From positions 4,906,252 through 4,970,251 of the forward strand of contig NC_067207.1 in assembly GCF_026262505.1 (NCBI RefSeq): a stretch of 64,000 bases of DNA, written 5' to 3'. This stretch comes from Trichomonas vaginalis G3 (Eukaryota; Parabasalia; Trichomonadida; Trichomonadidae). Shown here in pieces: positions 29,323 through 39,741 of this stretch. The notes beneath the pieces were generated by a model, which saw only the letters and a program-made list of their open reading frames with translations, was not told the DNA's origin and did not search any database. The first letter of the stretch is position 1. Every line of letters starts with the position of its first letter. Made by a program: the position numbers and the translations under genes.

Positions 29323-30280
29323 ATGACGAATCCAAACAAGGACCCCTATGTTTCTAAGGCAACAAAGAAAGCACTCATGATAAAAATCTTTAGTTCAACA
29401 CCAAATGCTTGGTTTATGGATATCTTGGAAAACATTCCGAGGTATAGAGAAGATGGACCACCATACTGGCTAATATTTGTCGGTCAAAACACAAGATACT
29501 GTGAAGCCATACCATTATGGTCCAAAAATATTTTAGATGTGAAAACTGCTTTGACAATATTCGTTGACAAATACCATCCAACAAAACTGACATCTGACTG
29601 TGAAAGTTCTTTCAAATCAGATGATGTAAAAAACTATCTGCGTTCAAAAAATGTAAAACCCAATATTTCATTGTCGACCAAAACCATTCTCTCTTGGTGT
29701 CATTGACAGTTGTATAAAAATCTTAAGAGACTTAAAACCAACCACAAGGTGGTGAGGTAGATGAAATGTCATATGACGACAAATACAGACATTTCTCCAT
29801 GGCAAAGATGAGACAATTTTAAATATTACAATAGCCGTAAACAAAAAGGTTGGGAAACCACTCCCCCGAAGAAATGAAAAAACAACCCTGACTTAGAGAA
29901 AGACTATATATTTAATAGTTTAGTCAAAAGAGACAAACAAGAAAGAATGCCAGGCTTCAAAACTTCAGAAAGGCGACAAAGTAAAAATAGAAATACCTAA
30001 ACGCACCCATATAAAATACTATTGACTATGACAACAATGGGAACTCGGACAGGTACTCACGTTCGTGTTCGTAAAAATAGAAGAAAGTATACAAGAAATA
30101 TTATGAAGTTTTAGGCAAACATGGCAAAATGTACACACTGCAAGCAGAAGATAAAACTACTATTGTCAGACCTCGTTTCAAACTTGTTAAGGTTCAAGGT
30201 GTATACTTTCAAAGGACAGTTCCTAACAAATATAAGAAACTCCTGACGAATATGCTAAAGAAGTTGAAAATGACGACTAA
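29323..30280 (+). pseudogene. retroviral-type (rve) integrase, family I (I-a)
   Basis: Fossil DDE-type integrase. The N-terminal part of the catalytic core is visible: AWFMDILENIPRY, YWLIFVGQNTRYCEAIPL, then KLTSDCESSF. A C-terminal stretch with VRPRFKLVKVQGVYF fits the DNA-binding tail. It inserts the element and makes the 5-6 bp target duplication. This copy is broken. Confidence 0.72.
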
Positions 30281-31385
30281 GCAATTCTATACCATGCGTA
30301 AACTGTCATGTAAGGTGGCATGTAGTCTTTACTCTGTCCCGTTTTTCTGATATCCTGTAATGCGATGTGTATGGCTTCCTCCTCCCTGATGTCATCCCAG
30401 TAACAATTTATAGCAAACTTAACGTCGTCTTTAACATCATATCCTTTACCTTTTGTCATTCCTGTCCAATTCCCAATATCTATGCTTATGCCAACCTGCT
30501 TGAGATGTACTTAAATCTATGTAGTGACTGTGTGCAGGTAAATTTTCACCTGAAATCGTTTTTACTTCCGCCTGTTTCCTTTGAAGAGTTTGCACAATAC
30601 AAAAACCTGTCGACTATTTGAGTCAAGTTCCAAAACCAAGTACTACTTCTGGTCTGGTAGAGTTCATTGACGTGTAAATAGAACCTATAGGATATAGTGT
30701 TTGAAGTATTTCTGTCTTTAATGTTTGAAGCTCTGTTTGTCTGCTTTCTTATATAACTTTTCTTCAAGTTCATTTACGTCAGAGATGCTATTCTATGATT
30801 TTTTGTGAGTATGTTCCTTCTGTCCATGTGAAAATATACTCTTTTGTTGCATCTACATATCCAGCTACCCATGTCGAGTCTGCTTTCTTCTTTAACTCAT
30901 CGTTAACATATGTTTTGTCAGCTTTAAGGTCTAAACATCCTGAAACCCACCCTGTATTGGCTTTACCTTCTAAAATCTTTGTTGTCCGTTCATGTACCAT
31001 TCAACCATTCTCTTTAATTTTTTCATCCTTTTCATTCACATATTCCTTATCTGCCTTCTTCACTAACGCACTAGCCACACGTGCTAACTCATCGTCAACA
31101 TACTCTTTGTCAGCTTTGTTGTCAATATCTGCTTTCAAAGAAGTTCATCTATAGGTTTCTCGTTTAAGTTCTTTTTGTTGGATTTATACAAACAGTATGG
31201 TTCTTACTGTCTTGAAACAGAAACTCGTCTGTCAATGGGTTTATCGTCAGTTTTAAGTTTCCTTCTTTCAATGACTCAGATATCTTAGAATAGTTTTGAA
31301 AAGTTTGTTGTGTTCTTATTTAGAGCTTGCACAATGAGTTGTCGGTTGTGTTGTATTTCTCTCATAGACGCTGTTTCTTTCGACA
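30277..31385 (-). pseudogene. fibre with collar tip (I-a)
   Basis: Fossil fibre gene starting MSKETASMREIQHNRQ. Shaft units of the type ADTGWVSGCLDL and KADKTYVNDELKK are followed by the same phage collar tip as in II-a and II-b. The tip DNA is nearly identical to family II (30277-30625 against 1-215), although the families otherwise do not align. It is divergent from paralogous protein B with 19 bases between starts. This copy is broken. Confidence 0.75.
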
Positions 31386-31404
31386 TTTTTATTCTAGATA
31401 AAAT

Positions 31405-32254
31405 ATGCTTTCAATAGAAAAAGAAAATTCAAGAGTTGCTACAACTAAACCATTAGATGAACTTTTTACTAATGTCGGTCAAAAGTTTGAGACAGATACC
31501 GTAAAGCATGAAGGCTATCGTTTTGACTACCCATTAAGATGGTTAAGAGACCCATCTGTCTCACAAAAGCTATTGGCTTTCGTAGAATGAAGTTCATTTC
31601 AGAAGCCATACATGGTTTCCCATTTACGGTCGGTTTTGAAGTTCGATACTATAACAAAGAAAAACGTATGTATGAGAAATTTGAACAGGGAAAACTTTTA
31701 CAAGTTAGTTTGCTTGTAAACTTAGAAACAACTCTTCAAGCTTTCAAGAAAAAATAAACGATATCTATCTCGAATATGCAAAACAGTACAACATTGACGA
31801 AGGAGAGTACCATCTCGATATTATATATGACAGGAAAAATGCAACTGTTAAATTCAATAGAATAGAAGACCTTGGAAAGACGTTTATATTTCTACAAAAT
31901 ATAACAACTTGGCATGGTATAGATTTTTGAGGATGTTAAATCAGCCTTGCAGAATATCCAGTACACCCGAACTTTTATGAAGTCGAAAACCCTAATGGAA
32001 CATATGAAAATGTTTTCGACTCAGATGCTATTATAGTTCATGCTTCATTTTCTGGCGCACAAAACTCTTTTTTATGCTTGGCAAATGACTTTTACGAAAA
32101 ACCTACAAAGCTATATGAACCACCGAGTGGAAGTATTTCAGACTTTCAAGTATGGTTTACTACAGATGGAAGAAAGAGAATAATTCCATTATACCACGCG
32201 TTTTACTTAGAACTTAGTTTCATATACAACTACTATCGAACGGTAAAAATATAA
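31405..32254 (+). pseudogene. unidentified paralogous protein B (I-a)
   Basis: Starts MLSIEKENSRVATTKPLDEL and shares blocks with protein A (24378-25237): RFDYPLRWLRDPS, LYEPPSG, SDFQVWFTT, IIPLYHAFYLELSFIYNY. The two lie in opposite orientation within one element. Being beside the fibre it may be fibre-associated; this is inference. This copy is broken. Confidence 0.6.
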
Positions 32255-32256
32255 TT

Positions 32257-32510
32257 TTAATACGGTTGAGGTGTTGGATTTGGTTGCCAACTTGACTGTG
32301 GTGCAGGTTCAGGCTGTTGTATAACAGGAGCTTGTTCTTCTGGTTCAGGGTCTTTAGGTATAATACCAACGAACTGACCTACTCTTTTGCCAATATTTTT
32401 GACTCCGTTCCAAATTCCTCTTCCGACGGTTTTTATTCCATTCCATATACCTCTTCCAACATTTCGAAAGAAGTTTCCTATTCTTCCAAAGAAAACCCAT
32501 TTTACTATAT
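32257..32510 (-). pseudogene. amphipathic, proline-tailed small protein
   Basis: It contains FFGRIGNFFRNVGRGIWNGI repeated as a related VGRGIWNGVKNIGKRVGQF helix, followed by a proline/glutamine tail. The pattern suggests a membrane-active or pVI-like minor capsid peptide. It ends two bases after the end of paralogous protein B. Probably broken. Confidence 0.45.
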
Positions 32511-32519
32511 GTAAAAATC

Positions 32520-32877
32520 TAATGTCCACCTAGTCTCTTACGTTTCCTTCTGAGTTCCATAGCATTCTTTAACTGGAGCTCATACATTCTATTTCTCCTC
32601 TGGTAGAAAACATATTCTGGGTCAACTCCTGTGTTCGCGTCATCTGCATAGAGTTGTTTATATCCCACTTCGGGGTTTTATAAAACTCTTTCCATCTCAT
32701 ATTTGCATACCATGGTGGCAAACCTAACGCAGCGTCATTGACATGGCAGTTTGCATTTGTACATCTGTTGGCACTTGACCATAGTTTGCCATTGCATTTG
32801 TATTCTAACTTCATCTGAAATATTCTCTGGGTTTGTTGTCCAGGTTGCTGTGCATTCGCTAAGTTCTGTGCGTCCAT
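32520..32877 (-). pseudogene. hypothetical protein with cysteine cluster
   Basis: Starts MDAQNLANAQQPGQQTQRIF. It has a CNGKLWSSANRCTNANCH cluster that could bind zinc. No family is recognised. Probably broken. Confidence 0.4.
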
Positions 32878-32903
32878 TTAATATTAGATAAAAATATCTC
32901 TTA

Positions 32904-33033
32904 CGAGTACATATGCTGAACATTTGCAGGCATTGGTTCATCTTCATATTCTCTGTACTTTTCTTGCCACGTCAAATAAGTAAATGACACAATGGAAAAA
33001 ACCTAAAACAAGTAGTCCTATTTCAAACCACAT
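32904..33033 (-). pseudogene. small single-pass membrane protein candidate
   Basis: Starts MWFEIGLLVLGFFHCVIYLF, a plausible transmembrane helix. It lies between the cysteine-cluster gene and the methyltransferase. Little else can be said. Confidence 0.3.
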
Positions 33034-33835
33034 TACTTACTAGTAAAATTTCTTTGTTATGACACTTTCTCCAGTTTATAGGACCTCTCTCATATTCTAT
33101 CTTATCGTATCTAAACTCATAGTCATGTATGTCCTCTAACCATCTCATGACACTTTCCAAACCACTTTTATCGGATGTAAAGTAAAAGCATGGATGGTTA
33201 TGTAAAACGTCTAAAGTTTCTAAAGAGTCTCTCAAAGTCCAGTCTACTTGGTATTGAAAATCCCATGTGTTATAGAACGGCGGGTCCACTATAAAGAAAA
33301 CATTTTCCTTGTCTTTATATTTTTCATACAACTCTGTCCAATGACATCTCACAAACTCTATACCCTCAATATATTTTTCTATGTTCTCTTTGAAAACATT
33401 TGTATAGTTAAGATATAAAACTTTTGACATAAGTGTTTCAATGTCATGAACTCTTATAGCACCACTATATAATAGTCTAGCAGATATACTATCCCAGTCA
33501 ATATACTCTGCCTTTTTCAAAACCTCTCTGACAGTATTTTTCTTATCTAATGGTATACGTTCCATCTTACCTATAGGTATCTTTTCTTTTTAACTCTTTC
33601 AATATTTTGTTTGTGTCTGTATATGTTTGAGACGGTTCATATAGTTGTCGAAGTCATTGCATATAATCTTTGAGTCAGGAAATATTGTATGGCACAAATG
33701 AGATATATAGAAACTTCCACCGAACAAGTCTACAAATGTTAGACCATTCGGTAGTTTCTTAAGTTCTCTCAATAGAATATCTTTACATCTACTCTTATTT
33801 CCAAAGAAGGGTAACGGTGGTTTTGTAAAATTCAT
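33023..33835 (-). pseudogene. Dam-like DNA adenine-N6 methyltransferase
   Basis: Fossil D12-class methyltransferase. The N-terminal PPLPFFGNKSRC and FVDLFGGSFY form the AdoMet-binding motifs, and the catalytic motif is DPPFYN. It would methylate adenine in DNA. T. vaginalis DNA is known to carry N6-methyladenine, and Maverick-borne methyltransferases have been discussed as a source. It is close to the right end of I-a. This copy is broken. Confidence 0.8.
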
Positions 33836-33932
33836 TTTATATATATAATAAAAATGTTTTTTCCTGAAAAGTGACAGAAAAGTGACAAAGCATGAAAACA
33901 TATATAATTTGTGAAAAGCGACACATTATATA

Positions 33933-34059
33933 ATGTTTCGACCCAGAAGAAGGCTTCTTCCCAGAAGCAATGGAGGAAGAAGAAGAGTCCTCCGAATTCA
34001 CACCAGAAGACTAACAATTTTCCGAATAAAAACTTCATTTATACTAAACATCTTCGGGG
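33933..34059 (+). CDS. arginine-rich terminal micro-gene candidate
   Basis: A frame starting MFRPRRRLLPRSNGGRRRVL runs into the right terminal repeat. Arginine density resembles virion DNA-condensing peptides (adenovirus VII/mu type). I-b has a different basic frame at its left end (56892-57008). Coding status is uncertain. Confidence 0.35.
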
Positions 34060-34121
34060 CTAGAGGGCACGAAGTGCCTGGAAGCCCCACTACCTTTTTT
34101 TTTTTTTTTTTTTTTTTTTTT
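34034..34121 (-). repeat. right terminal inverted repeat of I-a
   Basis: Reverse complement of 8643-8733, ending GCCCCACTACC followed by about 27 T. It holds the same nested hairpin (GGCAC/GTGCC within GGGGC/GCCCC). Confidence 0.92.
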
Positions 34122-34312
34122 ATTTCATTATGTATGGGTTTAGTGAAAATTTCTTACGATTCTGAAAATTTTTAAATCTTGATTTATTCAAAAACGTAAG
34201 AATAAAAACCGTAAAAATCATACATTTTTTACTTCATATGTTAAAAAAAATGATACAAAATCGTTCAATATTGTATGAATTCTTACGTTTACAAAAAAAG
34301 TCACAAAACCCT
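34122..34312 (-). mobile_element. terminal stretch of II-a, beyond the I-a insertion
   Basis: Without I-a, the sequence before 8643 would run into ATTTCATTATG here, as the uninterrupted relative does at 53560-53605. The end (34218-34306) matches the right end of II-b at 54181-54258. So this is the terminus of II-a, about 270 bp of subterminal DNA cut in two by I-a. No gene. Confidence 0.7.
34218..34306 (+). repeat. family II terminal repeat (II-a)
   Basis: About 80 bp including AATGATACAAAATCGTTCAA and GAATTCTTACGTTTAC, then AAAAAAAGTCACA. Nearly the same as 54181-54258. Both point outward from their elements, as inverted terminal repeats should. Confidence 0.75.
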
Positions 34313-34350
34313 TCAACATATACTACTTTTGAAATTTTGAATCCATCAAC

Positions 34351-34440
34351 TTTAAACATTTTATTCAATTTACACGTTGTCAATTCTTCAAATAATTTTT
34401 TATTGTTAGCATAATAGTCATTAAATTCTTCAACAGATGA
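34351..34440 (-). repeat. 90-bp direct repeat, left copy
   Basis: Identical as far as read to 34806-34895. It is the C-terminal coding part of the acidic protein gene (minus strand). The two copies flank a 365-bp insert. Confidence 0.9.
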
Positions 34441-34805
34441 GAGAGGGTCAAAGTTGCTATTTGTCACTTTTCCACAAGAATATAATGGGGAAAAAGTTAT
34501 CATATAGTTGACCTCATTCACTGAGGTGAGAGATGCATGTAGTGTAATGGGATAAACAGTGGGATTGCTGCTCTAAGTCCTAGGTTCGAGACATATTGGC
34601 TTCATTTTTCTCTTTTTTATTGACGTAAACTATTCAATTTTTGTGTTCTCCATTCAAATTTCAGAATTTTTTTTGCAGATTTCACGCTACATTCGAAGTT
34701 ACCTTTTGTAACAACCACCACTGCCTACGAAAGACGAAAGTGTGTCACGATTTCACCCGGAAATCCGACGGTTGTTTAAGAGTATGCACTTTTGTCACCT
34801 ACTCC
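34441..34805. other. 365-bp insert of unknown origin
   Basis: It interrupts the acidic protein gene and carries no gene. Around 34533-34607 a tRNA-like stretch (TAGTGTAATGGGATAAACAG, then TAGGTTCGAGACA) resembles RNA polymerase III A and B boxes but does not fold into a good cloverleaf. It may be a tRNA-derived scrap. A hairpin CCTCA-TTCAC-TGAGG precedes it. Confidence 0.4.
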
Positions 34806-34895
34806 TTTAAACATTTTATTCAATTTACACGTTGTCAATTCTTCAAATAATTTTTTATTGTTAGCATAATAGTCATTAAATTCTTCAACAGATGA
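34806..34895 (-). repeat. 90-bp direct repeat, right copy
   Basis: Second copy of 34351-34440, continuous with the 5' part of the acidic protein gene. Confidence 0.9.
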
Positions 34896-35006
34896 AAAAA
34901 TTTTTATTTCAGTAATTGGTTTAACAACGTTTATTTTTTGTTGAACATCTTCACTTTCATTTATTTCTTCCTCCTCTGTTTCATTTATTTTTAAAATCGG
35001 TTTCAT
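34806..35006 (-). pseudogene. acidic protein remnant (II-b)
   Basis: 5' part of the MKPILKINETEEEE gene seen in II-a at 7665-8139. It lacks the 27-nt insert and is interrupted by the 365-bp insert. Its leader and divergent small gene at 35073 are preserved. Broken. Confidence 0.6.
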
Positions 35007-35072
35007 TTATCATTAAATAAAAATTAGAATATAAGTGATGAAATATATTTTTTAATTAATATTAAATCAGAA

Positions 35073-35308
35073 ATGGCGGCAGGATTCTTTAAAAAATTAT
35101 GGGATGGAATTAAGAAAGCTGCGGGTTGGGTTATAAAAAGATTATTAAACCCGTTGCAAACTTTTTGGCACCAGTAGCGAAAACGGCAGGAACTATCATA
35201 GGTGGAGTATTAGGTACTAAAGCAGGTAATCCGGCAATGGGAGCACAAGCAGGTAACGCAATTGGTGGAATGCTGAAGGAATACTTAATAAAATAGGAGG
35301 TAGATAGT
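35073..35308 (+). pseudogene. small glycine-rich amphipathic protein, type B (II-b)
   Basis: Starts MAAGFFKKLWDGIKKAAGWV, followed by a glycine-rich hydrophobic stretch. Counterpart of 7351-7598. Possible membrane-active minor capsid protein. This copy is broken. Confidence 0.45.
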
Positions 35309-35327
35309 GGAAAAATAAATATTATTT

Positions 35328-35541
35328 TTATCTTAGTATCGGTTGTAGTCTTTGATAAACTTTTTCTCCTTTATTTAAAATTTCTCTTATTGGGGCAGCT
35401 TTTGGTGTTATTGATTCAGCAACGTCACTAATTGCTTCTTTATTCTTAAATATCCAATTTGCTCCTTCTTCAATGTTTCCCAAACTTTATCGCTCCTCTT
35501 TTTACTCTATCCCACAGTTTCTTAAATATACCTGCAGCCAT
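35328..35541 (-). pseudogene. small amphipathic protein, type A (II-b)
   Basis: Counterpart of 7129-7341, convergent with type B and divergent from the capsid gene. The C-terminal end reads EKVYQRLQPILR. Both small genes open with MAAG, so they look like paralogues. Probably broken. Confidence 0.45.
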
Positions 35542-35610
35542 AGTTGATTATTTCATTAAAATTAAAAATTCATTTTCATCTTTTAATTTTGATTTTTTAT
35601 TTATTAATAA

Positions 35611-37249
35611 ATGACGACTAACTATTTAGTGCCAAACACTAAACCGATTAATGGAAATGTGTTTCATTCATTCGAAAAGATAAATGAAATATTCGCAAAG
35701 AATGACGGTAGAAGATATTATAGAGAACTTGAAAGTTCATGCTATGACTCTGATGCTCCATATTTTGATGATAAACAAACTCATTTAAGAATTACAAATC
35801 CGGCTCATGATGTGAACCAATTAGGTGACACATATATTAAACGCAAAGTTAAAGCAACTCTAGTTTCAAATAAAGCTTTCACATGTGATGCCGCTTTTAA
35901 ATGCATGCGTTTATTCGTTGGTTACAAATCATCAAATCAAAGCTTTAAACAATTAGAAGTAGAAACCGAAAGAGGTGATGCCGGTTATCTTCAGATGGAT
36001 TGCGCCCGTGAATCTTTCGCATTTGCAACATATAAACCAAAATCAGAAAGGAAAGTTAAAAAGTTTGTTCATTCGTTATATAATAATGTTCAAAAATATG
36101 ATAACTCAGTATGTGGTAAATATATTGACCCTTCAGAAGTTTTCAAGAAGCAAATGAAGAAGTTGATGTCACTTTTGATATGATTATTCCGGTAAATGAT
36201 TTGTTAGCATTTCAGGCGTTCGATGATTATCCTAAATCATTTGGTGATATCATTCTTAAATATTATGTTTTCAGGGATACTTTAGTATTTTGTCAGGTTG
36301 ACCCGTTAAGAGTTGCTGATTTACAAAATTACGTTTATGAAAAGATAACTGATGAAAATTATGAAAAGATTATGAATCATGTTTATAAATATGATCGCAA
36401 ATTCCAACAAATCGGACTTCCTGCCAAATTAATTACAAGCTTAGCCGCTACATCTGCTGACGCAACAGTTGATGACGTTATTATTTCATGCACAAAGATG
36501 GAAGTTTTAGAGGATAAATGCATTACACCAGGATACGGTTTAATTGAAGAATCAGTTAAAGCAATACCACGTTTATTCAGTAAGGAAGATCCATTCATGA
36601 TTCCAGCTCAACATATTGACGTTCGTTCACTAAATGGAGGTTGCATCACTCCTGAAGGTATCAGCTCAGATTTCTCATACGCTCTTCATAATGTTACAGA
36701 TGTTGTGTTACATTTCCGAAGAATGCAATGCAAAGAACAGTTTTAGAAAATCCAATGCTTCGAGGTCTTCAGGTCACTATAGATTCCAGAAACTTCCCCG
36801 ATCAAGCGATGACCACAGTGGGTGACATATTCTTTACACGTATGCTTCAAGCTTCTGATTTAGATGGAGTGAATGAATGCACGGAAGAATACGAGGACTC
36901 ATTAACTAGACCACTGAATGATGATAATGGCACGCCATTAGCTAGAACATGGAAAGACCAAACTTCATTCTTATGCACTATTCCAGTTCAACGTGATGGA
37001 GCGGGTATATTCTTTGATGGATTAGAAACTTTCAACTCACAAGTTACAGTACAAGTGAAAGCTTATCCAATCATTCAGGGTGAAAATGACACTTACTGTT
37101 CAAAGGTGACAAATCCTCCTCAGGTTTGGTTTACTAGGACTACATATTGGACATGGACACCGGATGAAGGTTTGAAATATCATCCAACAGGTACACCACC
37201 ACAGTATAGAAGTTCATATGATGAAATATTGATGAATAGAAATGTTTAA
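35611..37249 (+). pseudogene. major capsid protein (double jelly-roll), II-b
   Basis: About 545 codons, starting MTTNYLVPNTKPINGNVF after TTTTATTTATTAATAAATG. It has the Polinton capsid signature: QRTVLENPMLRGLQVTID, LQASDLDG, EYEDSLTRPLND, then IFFDGLETFNSQVTV. Twin jelly-rolls would form hexon-like trimers of the shell. The ATPase gene starts 24 bases downstream. This copy is broken. Confidence 0.88.
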
Positions 37250-37273
37250 AATTATAAATTTATTTTTGATTAA

Positions 37274-38101
37274 ATGGATTTAAATTCATCCACCCCTTAT
37301 GAAGAATTAGCAGGAGTATATAATACATACGTAGATGATATGATTAATGAAGCATTGAGTGATAATAGAAATGCTCTATCTAAGGAAAAATTAATGAAAA
37401 TTCCATATTCTGAATGTTACTTAAATTCAATCACTGCAGCAATTGGTAAACAAAATAAAGGTAAAACATTAACGATATTAAAACAAATTATCATTATTGC
37501 TAACACTTCCCCCTATTCACATGTGTTAATTTATATCAACCGTTCAGGTTCACCTTCAGATGATACATTTGAATCTTTAAAGCATTTAATCAAAATTCCA
37601 ATTATTTATTTATCACAAGAAGAAGCAGAAGATTATTTAAAAAACTTTTTAATGTATAAAGAATTATATAATACAATCAAGAAGCAAGGATTAGAGGATA
37701 AAATTATTGATAAACAACGGGATGAATTATTTGAAACACTTTCTATTTCAAATTTTGATAGAGAATTTTTGCATTCACTCATTTTTCTAGATGATGCGGT
37801 GAAATCAAAACTAATAACAAATGAGAAATCATATTTTAATCAGTTATTAACTCAATGTCGACACATTCAGTGTTCATTCTTTATGGCTGTTCAATATTTC
37901 AAAGCATTAAGCACAAACATTAAATCAAATCTATCAACACTTTTCATTTTCAGTGGGTTTAGTCGTCAACAGTTGAACGTTATGCTTTATCAAGTGAATT
38001 TACCAATGAGCATTAATGAACTTTACACACAATATCAGCAATTAGGTGAACATGGAAAAATAATAGTTGATTTAAATAAAGGAAGTGTTAAATTTGATTA
38101 A
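37274..38101 (+). CDS. genome-packaging ATPase, II-b
   Basis: One open frame of 275 codons. Walker A is at residues about 59-66 (GKQNKGKT), Walker B at about 173-180 (LIFLDDAV), and a further strand reads CSFFMAVQYF. This fits the FtsK/A32-like packaging ATPases found next to capsid genes in Polintons, although it is divergent from the family I ATPase. Its stop is followed by TATAATTAATTTTTA and the next leader. It appears whole. Confidence 0.8.
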   Translation: MDLNSSTPYEELAGVYNTYVDDMINEALSDNRNALSKEKLMKIPYSECYLNSITAAIGKQNKGKTLTILKQIIIIANTSPYSHVLIYINRSGSPSDDTFESLKHLIKIPIIYLSQEEAEDYLKNFLMYKELYNTIKKQGLEDKIIDKQRDELFETLSISNFDREFLHSLIFLDDAVKSKLITNEKSYFNQLLTQCRHIQCSFFMAVQYFKALSTNIKSNLSTLFIFSGFSRQQLNVMLYQVNLPMSINELYTQYQQLGEHGKIIVDLNKGSVKFD

Positions 38102-38141
38102 CTTTTTATAATTAATTTTTATTTTTTATTTATAATTAAAC

Positions 38142-39037
38142 ATGACAGAAATGGCAAATCTTCTACAGGTTCCATTAAAACAAGGGACAAAAAAAGGGTG
38201 CATATAATAGAACTATGAAAGTTCCTGATGGAATGAAAGAATTAGTTCATATTGTTGCTGGTCTTCAAAAAGATGTTAAACAAATGAGAAACGTTTTAAC
38301 ATTACCAGAAGCTCAAGCATATGCCAAACGTCATGGTCCAAATTGGGAAGCACACGAAGCAGACATTACGGGTCCAAATGGAAAACCTGATGGTATAAAT
38401 GAAGTTTTCGTTACTGATGGTCAAGGTAATATTAAAGTCATAAATGGTTATAAATTAACTATATCTGATTATCCTAAACGTAAAGCATATAATGAACATT
38501 ATCCTATGCAATTTGATGAAAATGGAAAAGCTGTTAAACAATACATTGGAGAAGGTGAAAATGGTCCAATTAATTCATACCGTCATAATCCATATTCTTA
38601 TTTCAATGAAGAATTAAATGCTATTGAAGAGGGACCGGATGGATTACCACGATATTCTAACCAGTTTGATGGTCAATATGCAAATATTAGACCTGAAATT
38701 TCAGCTAAGAAATTCTTTAAAGTTGCTTTATTCGATCCAGTTTTCGCAAATGTTAAAGATGAACTTAAACAGCAATTCCAACCAATTATAGTAGCAAGAA
38801 TTGCATCAGGTGCTTTATCTCAAGCATTCAAAGATTTAATTAAGAAACCATTATATCAGCAACGAGGTTTAACTTATGATTTAGTTAAGGAATCAGATAA
38901 AAGAAAATTTGAGAAATCAGTGATTATAAGAATGCAATAATGAATATATTCGGTCTATTAATTTCGATGAAAATGCTAAAAATCAACTGCATGAACAAAT
39001 ACAGGGAATAATAGATTCAAAAGTTCCAGCAAAATAA
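38142..39037 (+). pseudogene. minor structural protein with DGI-EV motif (II-b)
   Basis: Counterpart of the whole 299-codon gene in II-a (3632-4531). The [11 protein letters not shown] and VINGYKL motifs are present. It sits between ATPase and SCCG protein. This copy is broken. Confidence 0.65.
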
Positions 39038-39069
39038 AAGTTTAAATATATTTTTTTATTCGAATATAA

Positions 39070-39741
39070 ATGAGAAGACGTTTCACTAGTCAAAAGAACA
39101 CTAACGCAAAAGCAGAGATTACGGTTGGTTATAACGTAAATGATGATAAATCACGAATTATTCAAAATGTTAAAGTTAATGTTAGCCCCGAATTAACAAG
39201 GTCAGCAACTCAACCAAATTTATTAACTCGTGACTTACCGAAGAATGAGGAGAATGAAGAAAACCATGAGAATGGAGACCCAATCATTTTATCTGAACCC
39301 GGTAAAGAACCTGTTGAAATTCCCACTTATCCAACATACCCCCCACCTCTTTCATCAAACATCGAGAACCCATATAAAATAGACATTAATTCAGAATTAA
39401 TGAAAATTTACCGTGATATAATAATTAATAATTATGATTCAATAATAAATTTAATTGATCAATCCAGTTTAATTATTTTACCTTATGAATCATTAATTCA
39501 CATTATCGCCATTCTTTGTGATGTTCAAGATTCAGACGTTAAGATTCAATTTTTCATAGATGATGAGGTTTCATGCTGCGGAACAGTTGCAAAAATAAAT
39601 CCTATAAAGGATATTAGCACAATTAAGATATCAAAGAACGGAACAACAACTGAACTTCATTTAACATATAATGATATTTATAATAAAATAGTTGATGAAT
39701 ATAAAATATCACTTGAAAAATTCTTTGTTAAGGCTATTTAA
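39070..39741 (+). CDS. SCCG protein (II-b)
   Basis: One open frame of 223 codons. A basic start (MRRRFTSQ) and acidic/proline linker precede the conserved C-terminal domain with VSCCGTVAK. The linker differs from II-a by small in-frame length changes. The last four bases overlap the end of the opposed gene. A shared domain with family I makes it one of the few genes common to both. It appears whole. Confidence 0.75.
   Translation: MRRRFTSQKNTNAKAEITVGYNVNDDKSRIIQNVKVNVSPELTRSATQPNLLTRDLPKNEENEENHENGDPIILSEPGKEPVEIPTYPTYPPPLSSNIENPYKIDINSELMKIYRDIIINNYDSIINLIDQSSLIILPYESLIHIIAILCDVQDSDVKIQFFIDDEVSCCGTVAKINPIKDISTIKISKNGTTTELHLTYNDIYNKIVDEYKISLEKFFVKAI

Larger units (their letters stand above)
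8643..34121. mobile_element. Polinton/Maverick family I, copy I-a, inserted in II-a
   Basis: Virus-like DNA transposon of about 25.4 kb bounded by inverted repeats (8672-8733 and 34034-34094) with outer A and T runs. The left part reads rightward: large structural protein, major capsid, SCCG protein, penton candidate, helicase, ATPase. The right part reads mostly leftward: KilA-N proteins, polymerase, nuclease, small virion candidates, fibre, methyltransferase. The integrase reads rightward. Flanking TTATTT on both sides may be the target duplication. Very similar to I-b, hence recent. It is broken, with about twenty breaks. Confidence 0.9.

Noticed and set aside
34533-34607. tRNA gene
   Set aside because: Box-like sequences are present but the arms do not pair into a cloverleaf; kept only as a tRNA-like scrap.
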